Shown here one piece after another: positions 1 to 9,158 of a DNA stretch of 64,000 bases; positions within the stretch are counted from its first letter, which is position 1; every line of letters begins with the position of its first letter. The position numbers and the translations under genes were made by a program. The stretch comes from Antedon bifida (lineage: Eukaryota > Echinodermata > Crinoidea > Comatulida > Antedonidae): contig OY727093.1 in assembly GCA_963402885.1 (NCBI GenBank), positions 20,893,409 through 20,957,408 of the forward strand, in the 5' to 3' direction. The notes beneath the pieces are model-generated. The model had not been told where the DNA came from. It made no database searches and saw only the letters and a list, made by a program, of their open reading frames with translations.

Positions 1-487
1 AGATATGAATTATTATAAAAATTAAGCCTATCGGATGTTGTGACGTTATCATATGGCCAGTTGAAGTTAAAAAGTAGTTTTTTCATCTCTTTCGTCAAAG
101 TTATACAATTTTTAAAGAGCGCGCACCGTCCTTCTATGTGCCAAATTTTCTTCCAATTGTTATATTTTATTGCTCAATTCATTATCTTTCGATATTGTTA
201 TCCACAAGTTTATTTTGATAATGTCATCAGTGCCAAAAAATTAGAACATGATGTGTGTCCGTAATTTCACCAATGCTACACTGTATATAGATATACAGTA
301 TATACTGTACATAATGTATATGGCATATAATAGGCACAGCACTATAGTATAACCGTATAATAGGATGGCATACATCAACATTTTCCGATTGTATTTTAAC
401 ATACGTGCATGTTTAAAAAATATTAATGTCAATAAAATTATAAAAATGATCACCTATAATTCGTCAAAGTGACGAATTAAATTCTAG
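1..487 (+). mobile_element. Helentron-like element, family B, 3' part (cut by window edge)
   Basis: This is the 3' half of a non-autonomous rolling-circle element. It ends in the inverted-repeat stem AATTCGTCA/TGACGAATT, then CTAG at 484-487 followed by TT. ATGATCACCT lies just inside the hairpin and is the inverted match of the family's 5' terminus AGGTGATCAT, which is the asymmetric terminal repeat layout of Helentrons/HINEs. The segment aligns almost base for base with 14210-14693. It has no coding potential: the two short frames here are chance. Confidence 0.85.
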
Positions 488-862
488 TTATTATTATTCT
501 TCTTCTTTCTGTACACTTTTTGTTTAACAATTATCTCAAAAAGTTGAATAACAATGATCACAAAAATTTCACAATGTCTTTCAAATACTTTAACTTAGCC
601 ATAATAAGCTTTTCAGCGTGATCACTCAACCATGCGCACATTAATTGTACAAAAGTGCTAAAAATAGTAAAAAATAAAGCCTTTTTAAAATTAATATAAC
701 TCTTCAGAATGCACGATGACCCCCAATTTTTTTAACTTATTCTGGAAGCCAATGAGTTGTAGATATAAATGTATATACACATTAGACGTACAAAATGGTA
801 TGACGTCATCATTTGGCCACATGAATTTTTAAAATAGGGTTTTTTCCCCTTTTGTCATCATC
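488..862 (+). mobile_element. Helentron family B body fragment
   Basis: The sequence matches the family B body found at 24668-25440 and 29936-31260, starting at the T-rich TTCTTCTTTCTGTACAC stretch normally found about 60 bp from the 5' end. The match to the 25.3-kb copy stops near 862, where OTU-related sequence begins. The segment is therefore truncated on the right. Its left edge is the insertion point of the preceding copy. Confidence 0.7.
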
Positions 863-904
863 CAAATGAAAATATTGGCAACTCATAAGTAACATAATAT
901 TTGA

Positions 905-1506
905 GAGGTTCTGATTGTTCTTGTTCTAAGTGTAAATCTGTTTCAGCAGTTTCCAGTGCTACATAGTGCAACTCTCCAATCAGACCGATAGTTATCGTGC
1001 TCTCACTTCTACATCGCCGAGGATGATAGTGTTTATCACATTGATGTTGATATTGAGCATGTCAGCAACACCTTGGACTGCTAGGTTATCTGCCCATTCA
1101 CCATTTGTTAGGCCTTCGATATAATACTCGAGCTGCTGATGTTGTTGTAGTGTCAGCATTTCAAGAGAAATTTCATCGTCGGGAACACTTGTGGGAATCT
1201 GTAAAAAAACCAATATAGTCCTCGCAGGAGTCTGTTGTATCTAAGAAGTGTATTAGCATCTGCCGCATTTCTGTGGCACTAATAGTCTGTATTCCTGCTG
1301 CATGAAGAGAGATAGATACTGCATAAAAGAAACAATTTCCATCTGCAGGCACGTTTTGAATTTTCATATTGTGCCTCTTTGCTAATTGTGTCAACACTAA
1401 GTAGTCATTTTTAACAGATAAACATTCAAACAAGTTTTCAATTGTGGCTGGACTTGAATTACTACAGGTACTAGAGGTATAAAATACATTGTGGTGATTT
1501 TCTCCA
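905..1506 (-). pseudogene. OTU-family cysteine protease fragment
   Basis: On the minus strand an OTU fold can be followed: D-G-N-C with the nucleophilic Cys codon at 1332-1334, a central W-A-D-N-L segment followed by LNININVI, and L-H-Y-V-A-L with the catalytic His codon at 966-968. The frame is broken twice, at the A-run 1203-1209 and near 990-1000, so it is a decayed copy. OTU proteases are deubiquitinases in cells. They also occur in Helitron/Helentron proteins and other mobile elements. Here the fragment follows a retroelement Gag on the same strand with no obvious junction, so it could be part of that polyprotein or the remnant of an autonomous Helentron. Confidence 0.8.
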
Positions 1507-1569
1507 ACAGCTGACTGTATCCATAACTACTTGGGGTCTATCTGATTTTATTCCTTCACATCTTAAGCC

Positions 1570-2493
1570 ATCTTTCACATTCGGGCCCTTCTTAGCGTCA
1601 CTAGTCTTTCCTTTTGCTACCATCTTAGGACAATCCCCTATTTTATGTCCCTTCTCCTTACAATTAAAGTATTGTATCCTTGCTGCCTAGCTCCCGGGTT
1701 ATTCTGAGTACTATTCTTAGTTTTACTATTTTCTTGGCCCTTAAAATATGTAGACTTATTTTCAGAATTTACAGCATTCCAATAGCCACGACCACCTCTA
1801 TTAGCTATATAATCATCAGCTATCATAGCCATATCATAGCTCTTATTTACTTGTTTATCTCTAAGATAAAGCCTCAGATCTTCAGGCTTTTTGTCAAGTG
1901 CCTGTTCCATTATAATCATTTCAATAATGCCTGCAGCATCATCTTCTTTTACGTTAGCACATTTCATCCAACATTTTATATAATGGGAGAGCTCATTCAG
2001 CCACTCCCTGATTGACATATCTTTAACTCTGTTCAAATTTCTAAATTTAAGTCTGTAGGTCTCTGCGGATACATCATACTTTTCTAAGATTTCCTTCTTT
2101 AAGGTCTCATAATCTACACATTCTTGTATGGTTTATTTATTTACCAGATTTCTATAGCGCCCTTTTCATGAAAACTCATGCTCATGGTTAAGGATGCATA
2201 GGCTGTCCTAGCTTTACCAGACAGTTCAGTTCCTAGCGGCCCACATACTCTTATCCCAACCTGTGGCTTTTGCCAAATGTTCAAATGTTCTAAAATATAT
2301 ATCAATATCATCTGATTCCTTCAAAATAGGAACCTTTACAGCTGTACCTTCATTTCATCTACTACATTCCTAGCATTACTGTAGCTTTTTCTTCTCTATT
2401 TTCTAATTCTAACATTTTCACTCTTTCTTGTGATTAAATTTTTCTTTCCTCTATATCTGCTTCTAATCTTAATTGGTCTTGTTGGTACTGTAA
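1570..2493 (-). pseudogene. Retroelement Gag, C-terminal part (SCAN-like capsid, zinc knuckle)
   Basis: The minus strand encodes a Gag of the SCAN-domain type found in Ty3/gypsy elements: a coiled Glu/Arg-rich region, a D-D-I-D-I-Y-F-x-x-F-E-H segment, L-S-G-K-A-x-x-A-Y, Y-E-T-L-K-K-E-I-L, and the helix with E-Q-A-L-D-K-K-P-E-D-L. A CCHC knuckle follows at about 1630-1675 but its first Cys is Tyr and it lies in another frame. Several stops and frameshifts make the copy inactive. Its N-terminus lies 12.2 kb away at 14694-14912 because a Helentron-like element inserted at 2494. Confidence 0.85.
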
Positions 2494-2529
2494 TTAGGTG
2501 ATCATTTAGAATAAAATGATCACCTATTG

Positions 2530-3915
2530 TTGGTTATCCGCAACGAAGCTGTATGATTTTTGTGTAACGCTTTTCTCAAAAACTTGCAAACATAACATTT
2601 TGTTAACTATCTTAACATATTGACATTTATTTTATATCATGCGCTAACTTTCCGTAGAAAAAAAATTGCGTGTTTTACACAAAGTTACGCGTGCACGCGC
2701 ATTTAAAATTTTTAAATGCGGAAAATTAATTTCTAATCAACTTTCTACGCGTTTCATGTCGTTTTAAGCATGTAAAAAATTCCCACGCGTGCGCAATTTT
2801 TTACGTGTGCGGTGCGAACGTAGCATTAAAAACATTTTTTTTTCGCGTGATTTATGTTTTTCCAGCCTTTTCTAGTAATTTTACCAACTTTTAAACAATT
2901 TCGACTTAAAGTTACGTCAAACGAGCACGTCGAATTGGACAATTTGCACGTGTTTTTGATGAAAAAGTTCAAAAATTCGTCAAAATTATGCCTTTTTTTA
3001 AACAGTCGTAATTTCTAAACTGCACGGTCAACTTTTTGTGGATGACATATTCTGGAAGTTGATGAGTTGTAGATATCGGATCATGTATTAATATGGCCAA
3101 CCGGACATTGTGACGTCATCGTATGGCCACGCGAATATAAAATTTAGGATTTTTGTATCTTTCGTCATAGCTCATCACATTTAATAGAGCGCATCTCCAC
3201 TTATCCGTTTTCCATTTTCACCCCAATTTTGATATTGTCTAGGTCGATCAACTATCTTTCGCATGAGTTAAAAATATTTTAATTTTTATAACGTCATCAT
3301 GCCTAAAAATTTAAATTACGTGTGGCATTAATTACATCTTTACAGTAAATTTTAATCTGTTATAGCTCGTAAGAATAAAATGTGATAATCACGATTAAAA
3401 CGTTTTCTGGAAGCTATTGGATTGTAGATACGAAATCATGTGAAAATTTTGCAAATCGGATGTTGTGACGTCATCATATGACCAGTTAGATAAAAAAGTT
3501 GTATTTTCATCTTTTGCGTCATAATTCATTACATTTAAAAGAGCGCGCATCAATATTTCACGTATTCAAATTTCTTCTACACGTTAATATGTTGTTGCTG
3601 AGATAATTTCCTTCCGAAATTGCTACCTTCGCGTTTCATTTTAAAACCGTCAACATGTTAAAAATTGCAATAAATAGCGGGTCCCGTAATTTCATCTATT
3701 CTACACTGTATGTGATATGGATACAGATTATACTGTGTATACTATATATGAATCAAAATAATAGAATTCAGCAATAACAACATATCATATTCTTCAGTTC
3801 AGGTCATAATGCCAACGTGAACACTTCCTTTTGTCCTCAACCTATCCCCTTAATGTTAATGTTGCACCACTTGCGCGGCGGATAACCAAACTCGTCAAAG
3901 TGACGAGTTACATGC
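2530..3915 (+). mobile_element. Helentron-like element, family P copy
   Basis: It begins with TTGGTTATCC, which is the family P 5' end. It ends near 3915 with GCGGATAA, then the CTCGTCA/TGACGAG hairpin. The final CTAG looks deleted or mutated. The body carries TGACGTCA-type sites at 3111, 3289, 3466 and 3645 (the second and fourth degenerate), about 178 bp apart. It is non-coding. Confidence 0.75.
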
Positions 3916-4746
3916 TTTTCTTTTTTCTGTTGATTGTTCAGCACTTCGAGGCGTCCTGAACTTTGCGCTATAGTAAATTGAACATTATTATTATTGTTAT
4001 TATAAAATTGAAATTAAGAGACATGTATTCACATATTGAACGCGAAAAACCGAACACTTTTTTAGGCTGATTTTAATTATTATAAATGCTTTAATACATA
4101 GTGATGTTTCCTGAATACATATTCACTACACTGCACACTATTTCATGTAGATGTAGTAATGCTATGGCGGATGATTATGCCAAGATTATTCACACAAAAT
4201 AGGTGGTCATAATATTCGAAAATCTGAAACACTTGTATTATAGCCTCACTTGATTCAATTATAATAAATATCATCTGAATGAAATAAAAAAATATATATA
4301 TATAATTGTTATTTGTATCAAACAAAAACGAATGTCGTGTTCAGTGTGTAGAAGTTCACTTTTGATTGTTATCAATGATTTTATACATATTGATGTTTTT
4401 GTAATTCGTATTCACTACAATGCACATTATTTAATGTAGATGTAATGCTATTTTGAATGAGATCCTCCCAAGGTGATTTGCACAAAATACGTGATCATAG
4501 TCTTGGAAAGATCTCACCTGAAACCTTACTAAAAGCTAGCGGAGAAGTCAGAACACCACTCGGCGCAGAGACGTTAATTCCAAAATCTATTACCTGTAAT
4601 AATTTGGATGCGTAGTAATTATTATTACTCCTGCCTGAAATATGGTTAAATAATAATTGTAATAACATTATCTTTAACTTAAATTCTTGTATATGACTTA
4701 TAGGCCTATGTTACTTTTACTATTATTAGATTATAAAAGATGGTAA
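3916..4746. repeat. AT-rich spacer with ~290-bp degenerate direct duplication
   Basis: Segments around 4040-4215 and 4330-4520 are diverged direct copies; both contain TATTCACTACA followed by ATTT(C/A)ATGTAGATGTA. Short TA and ATT microsatellites lie between them. No open frame resembles a known protein. The block lies just 3' (minus strand) of the endonuclease remnant and may be its untranslated tail. Confidence 0.5.
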
Positions 4747-4989
4747 TCAAAATTTTATTTGAATGGCCTCATGATAGCTATAATAAATAGGAGTCACTTC
4801 CACCTGTATTGAATCTAAACCTTTGCTGTATACATGATCAATCAATGTATTACTTTCAGTAGTAGAACTTGTAACATGTTGTTGGTACCCATTCTCTGAC
4901 AATAAATTGTTCACTCTGGAAGGTTTTTTGAAAAGATTTTCATTAAAGTCACCCATTATGATACATTTTGTACTTACTTTATGTAACTG
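4747..4989 (-). pseudogene. Apurinic-type endonuclease C-terminal fragment
   Basis: About 80 codons on the minus strand show the AP-endonuclease signatures G-D-F-N (just after I-I-M), L-I-D-H-V-Y, and Y-S-Y-H-E-A near the C-terminus, then a stop. These are the Asp/Asn and His motifs of the exonuclease-endonuclease-phosphatase fold. Such a domain closes the Rep-helicase protein of autonomous Helentrons, and also starts LINE ORF2. The natural stop directly after the H-E-A motif, with no reverse transcriptase following, favours a Helentron or standalone origin. The upstream coding part is cut off by the Helentron ends at 4996. Confidence 0.65.
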
Positions 4990-4995
4990 TTCTAG

Positions 4996-5260
4996 TTGGT
5001 TATCCGCAACTTAGTTGCAGGATAATTGGTTATCCGCAACTTAGTTGCAGGATAACCCTTGTGATTGTAAATATCTTTTTTTTTTTTCATCTTTATTCTT
5101 CTTTCTTTCCCGGATTTTTGTTGCAGCTATAATATTCATGCTATATAATTCATGTCATAGGATGGCATAATAATTGTCGAAGTTCATATAGTTTAAAGTA
5201 TGTGCATGTTGCGTTTGCGCGGATAACCCGAACTCGTCAAAGTGACGAGTTCAAATCTAG
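4996..5260 (+). mobile_element. Family P Helentron: stray 5' terminus plus 235-bp mini-copy
   Basis: A 30-bp isolated 5' palindrome (4996-5025) is followed at 5026 by a complete but internally deleted copy that ends with the hairpin and CTAG at 5257-5260. The mini-copy keeps both termini (TTGGTTATCC and GCGGATAA-hairpin-CTAG) and little else. The next copy starts directly at 5261, giving a head-to-tail arrangement. Confidence 0.8.
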
Positions 5261-6847
5261 TTGGTTATCCGCAACTTAGTTGCAGGATAACCCATGTGAT
5301 TGTAAATATCTTTTTTTTCATCTTCTTCGTTATTCTTCTTTCTTACCCGGATTTTTGTGTGTCGCATTTCCCCTATTGATTGTGAACGTAACTTTGTATA
5401 ACTTTATCAAATGATTGGCCTGTAGCTGTAGATGTGCAAGAAACTTCGTTATATGACGTTAGAGTCACGCAGCGTAAGTTACGCGCGATTTTATGAATTT
5501 CAATGATTGATCATAGATTATAAACCAAAAGTCATTTTGTATTGACACTTACTGAAAATTTAAGTCATATCAAGCGCAAACTTTCTATGGATTAAAAATG
5601 GCATGTTTCACAAGAAGTTACGCGCGCACGCGCATTTAAAATTTCAAAATGCGCAAAATTAATTTCTAATCAACTTTCTACGCTGATCATGACATTTTGA
5701 GCATGTCAAAAATTCCCACACGCGCGAAAAAAATTACGCGTAAGGTGCGCACGGAGCATGGAAATCATGTGTTTTTCTCTTGAATTATGATTTTACAGCC
5801 TTTCCTAGTCATTTTAAAAAAGATTGACATAATTTCCAATTAAAATGATGTCATACGAACACGTTGATTTAGACCATTTGCGCGCGCTTTAGTTGCAAAA
5901 GTGACACAATTTTGTCAAAATTATGCCTATTTTGAATCTATTATAGCTCCTCAGGATCAACCGTTACCCCCAATTTTTTTAATTTAATATAGAAGCAGAT
6001 ATGTTGTAGATATGAATTCATGCAGAATCTTTACCCCTCGGATGTTATGACGTCATCGTTTGGCCACACGAATGTAAAATATTGGATTTTTTACTGTTTC
6101 GTTATTGCTCATTACATTAAATAGAGCGCATCTCGCTTATACGTATTCCATTTCCTCATATATTTTAATACTGTCTAGGTCAATCAACTATCTTTCGCAT
6201 GAGTTAAAAATATTTTAATTTTTATGACGTCATCATGTCTAAAAATGTAAATAACGTGGGTCACCTATTTTCATCTTTACAGTAAATTTCAATCTGTTAT
6301 AACTCGTCAGAATAAAAAGTGATAATCATGATTAAAACGTTTTCTGGAAGCTATTGGATTGTAGATACAAATTCATGTGAATATTTTGCCAAACAGATGT
6401 TGTGACGTCATCATATGGCCAGTTGAATTCAAAAAGTCATATTTTCATCTCTTGCGTAAAAGTTCATTGCATTTAAACGAGAGCGCATCTCACTTTTACG
6501 TGCTCAAAATTCTTCCAATTTGTATTAATGTAATTATTTAGATAATTATCTTCAAAAATTGTTATCTTTATATGTCAATTTGATGACGTCATCTTGTTAA
6601 TAATAGGATTTAAAAGATGGGTCTCGAAATTTCGTCTATGCTGCACTGTATATAACATACAATGTATTCTGTAAATACTGTAATATGCTGTATGCTACAA
6701 AATAGGTACAATTCAGCACTGTAAAAATATTTATTTCATGTCATAAGATGGTATAATAATTGTCGGCGTTCATATATTTTAAACGTATGTGCATGTTGCG
6801 TTTGCGCGGATAACCCGAACTCGTCAAAGTGACGAGTTCAAATCTAG
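5261..6847 (+). mobile_element. Helentron-like element, family P, near full length
   Basis: The 5' palindrome starting TTGGTTATCC is at 5261. The 3' end is GCGGATAA, hairpin, CTAG at 6844-6847. This 1.6-kb copy has a T-rich tract, a segment rich in ACGCGCGCACGCGC-like runs, then four TGACGTCA sites at 6048, 6225, 6403 and 6584. No protein is encoded. It is a good reference copy for the family. Confidence 0.82.
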
Positions 6848-7010
6848 TTATTGTATGAAATCTTATTCCGCTTTATTTCTTTCTGTACAGATTTTGTGTG
6901 TCAATTATCTCAAAAAGTAAAATGTCAATGTTCACAAAAATTTCACAATATCTTTCAAATACTGTAACTTAATCCTAATAAGCTTTTCAGCGTGATCACT
7001 CAACCGTGAC

Positions 7011-7205
7011 TGTACTGAAGAAAGGCCCATAAATAATATATACACATACGCAAGAACTTTCTTATTTTTATTATCTTTTATTTTTCACACTTCTTACTAA
7101 CCACGCTGTCGGTATTATCATTCTTTTTATCTATGACACGCCAAAACGGCCTTTTGCACACTATACAATAGCGCCCTCATTATTCTTTTGTTGTTCTTCA
7201 GAACA
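7011..7205 (-). repeat. BEL/Pao 3' LTR
   Basis: The 195-bp terminal repeat, read on the plus strand, starts TGTACTGAAG and ends CTTCAGAACA, with an internal CTTCAG/CTGAAG inverted match at its ends. I find no difference from the copy at 13127-13321 on reading. Confidence 0.96.
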
Positions 7206-7219
7206 TTCTCCCCTTCCTC
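7206..7219 (-). promoter_or_regulatory. Polypurine tract of the BEL/Pao element
   Basis: Read on the minus strand, GAGGAAGGGGAGAA directly precedes the 3' LTR. This is the expected plus-strand DNA primer for reverse transcription. Confidence 0.85.
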
Positions 7220-7585
7220 GACATACAGTTGTTTGTCGATCCCTTTATTACAATCTCAACTAACCTTTTTTTTTTTTTAACATAATAATAAATATCATGA
7301 AACATCATTATCAACAAAAACCCTATCACTCATATTCACTATAATTATATAACATCATTTCTAAATTAAAAACTATTTTTACTGATATTAATATTCACAT
7401 TGAACTTGTTGATAACTCATTTAACATCACTGTCCCTATTTGAACATTATCCAACAATGTATAACAATTATATGATCAATTTCTACACTGTTCACTTTAA
7501 CATAATTCAACTTATTAACACTAAAACTTAAACATTTGTGCTTCTTAATATAACACCTTTCTGTATCTTGATATTTAACATTCTT

Positions 7586-8824
7586 TTAATCAAGTATCTC
7601 TAGTGGACAAATGTTTGTAATACCTCCAATTACATCTCCATTGTTAGTTTTCACCTTAACTACCCTTACATGACCGTCTGGTCCTTTATATATTTCTCTT
7701 ATCCTACCCAGTGGCCATTGACCACGTACCGTACCTTTCTGAACTACTAATACCACTTCATCAACCCTAAGATCCCTCTTGGGTTCCCTCCACTTTTTTC
7801 GTTGGTTCAATGCTGGTAACCACTCCCTTAACCACCTATTCCAAAAGTTTCGCATTAATTCTTGGACACGTCTCCATCGTTTCCTAGGATTAACAACTGT
7901 TGTGTCTAATATGCTCTCTGGAGCTAGATTACCTCCCATTTGACCGTGTAAAAAATGGTTTGGAGTTAATGGAATTACATCCTTTACTGAGGCAGATTGA
8001 TATGTTAATGGACGTGAGTTTAATATACCCTCTGCTCCTACAAATGCAGAATGTAACTCTTCATCCGTTATATCTCTTAATACTCCATATATAGCCCTTT
8101 TAGCAGATTTTATAAGACTTTCATGTACTCCACCAAAATGTGGGGTCATAGGTGGAATAAAACTCCACTTTATACCAGTGACCACTGTCACACTTTGAAT
8201 TTTATCTTTATCTAAGGATTTTAACACTCCCTTTAATTCTCTATCAGCTCCTACAAAATTTGTCCCGTTATCAGACATCATTTCCTCGGGTTTACCCCTT
8301 CTACTGACAAATCTATGAAAAGCATTTAGAAATGTATCTGTGTCTAAACCATACGCCATTTCCAAGTGCACGGCTCTAGAGGATAAACATGTGAACAAAC
8401 ACAAATAACGTTTTGTTTGTACCTTTCCTCTACCCTGTTTAGTAAGGAAGGGACCTGCATAGTCTACTGCGACTCTAGTAAACGCCTTTAAACTTTCATT
8501 TCTAGTTCTATTCTTAGGTAATGGAGCCATTATTTGTTCCCCTTGTTTTGCTAATCTACGCCTACATCCCATACAATTTTTTTCACATTCTCTTATTTCT
8601 TCTCTAGCCGCTTGTACCCAGTACTTCTCAGAGAATAATGACAGTGTATGATTTGTACCTATTACATGATTTCCTAACTCATGATACATTTTTACAATTA
8701 ATTTAGTGACATGATGTTTCCTTGGTAATATAATGGGATATCTTACATCATATGATATCGCCTCATTTAGACTTAAACGTCCATTTGCTCTAAGCAAATA
8801 ATCGGCATCCATTCGAGGATTCAA
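7586..8824 (-). CDS. BEL/Pao integrase (C-terminal Pol)
   Basis: A 412-codon frame covers the integrase. It has an HHCC-type zinc region (two His in H-E-L-G-N-H...N-H, then C-x6-C-x2-C), the DDE core with V-D-Y-A-G-P (first Asp), S-D-N-G-T-N (second Asp) and F-G-G-V-H-E (Glu), and a C-terminal part with D-E-V-V-L-V. It inserts element cDNA into chromosomes. It is shifted in frame relative to the preceding Pol segment near 8800-8824, so the first Met is not a natural start. About 380 bp of untranslated sequence separate its stop from the LTR. Confidence 0.93.
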   Translation of the reverse strand: MNPRMDADYLLRANGRLSLNEAISYDVRYPIILPRKHHVTKLIVKMYHELGNHVIGTNHTLSLFSEKYWVQAAREEIRECEKNCMGCRRRLAKQGEQIMAPLPKNRTRNESLKAFTRVAVDYAGPFLTKQGRGKVQTKRYLCLFTCLSSRAVHLEMAYGLDTDTFLNAFHRFVSRRGKPEEMMSDNGTNFVGADRELKGVLKSLDKDKIQSVTVVTGIKWSFIPPMTPHFGGVHESLIKSAKRAIYGVLRDITDEELHSAFVGAEGILNSRPLTYQSASVKDVIPLTPNHFLHGQMGGNLAPESILDTTVVNPRKRWRRVQELMRNFWNRWLREWLPALNQRKKWREPKRDLRVDEVVLVVQKGTVRGQWPLGRIREIYKGPDGHVRVVKVKTNNGDVIGGITNICPLEILD

Positions 8825-9158
8825 TCCACTTATATTTACTCTTTGTACTTAGTATTTCACCCTTACTTAATCTCTTAATTTCGTCTGAGAACTCATCACC
8901 CTGTGCCTTTTGAATTATGGCAATTTCCGAGTCCTTAACCTCATCTACATTTAATGGTCCTCTGACTTTGTCTTTTAACCTACAGTTATTTATAAAACGC
9001 ATCACATACGCAAATACACACACTAACTTATTCCAGCTAGAGTACCTTATTGGGTTTAATCTCCAGTTATCACTTTTCACTCTTGGTACCACTTTACTCA
9101 ATAACGTTTTCATTCTTTTCTTAATCTCTATTTCATCTATCGCTTTCTCAATCTTATT
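8790..9158 (-). pseudogene. BEL/Pao Pol segment between RNase H and integrase
   Basis: This connector continues in the same frame as the reverse transcriptase frame, after a single in-frame TAA at 9159-9161. It runs to 8790, overlapping the integrase frame by 35 bp. It includes K-V-V-P-R-V-K-S-D-N-W-R-L-N-P-I-R-Y-S, the region just upstream of the integrase zinc finger in BEL elements. The stop and the following frame change are point lesions in an otherwise well-kept polyprotein. Confidence 0.85.

Noticed and set aside
1-487. Terminal-inverted-repeat MITE interpretation of the TGATCACCT elements
   Set aside because: The inverted match is asymmetric (terminal on the 5' side, internal on the 3' side) and no target duplication longer than TT is seen, which fits Helentrons better.
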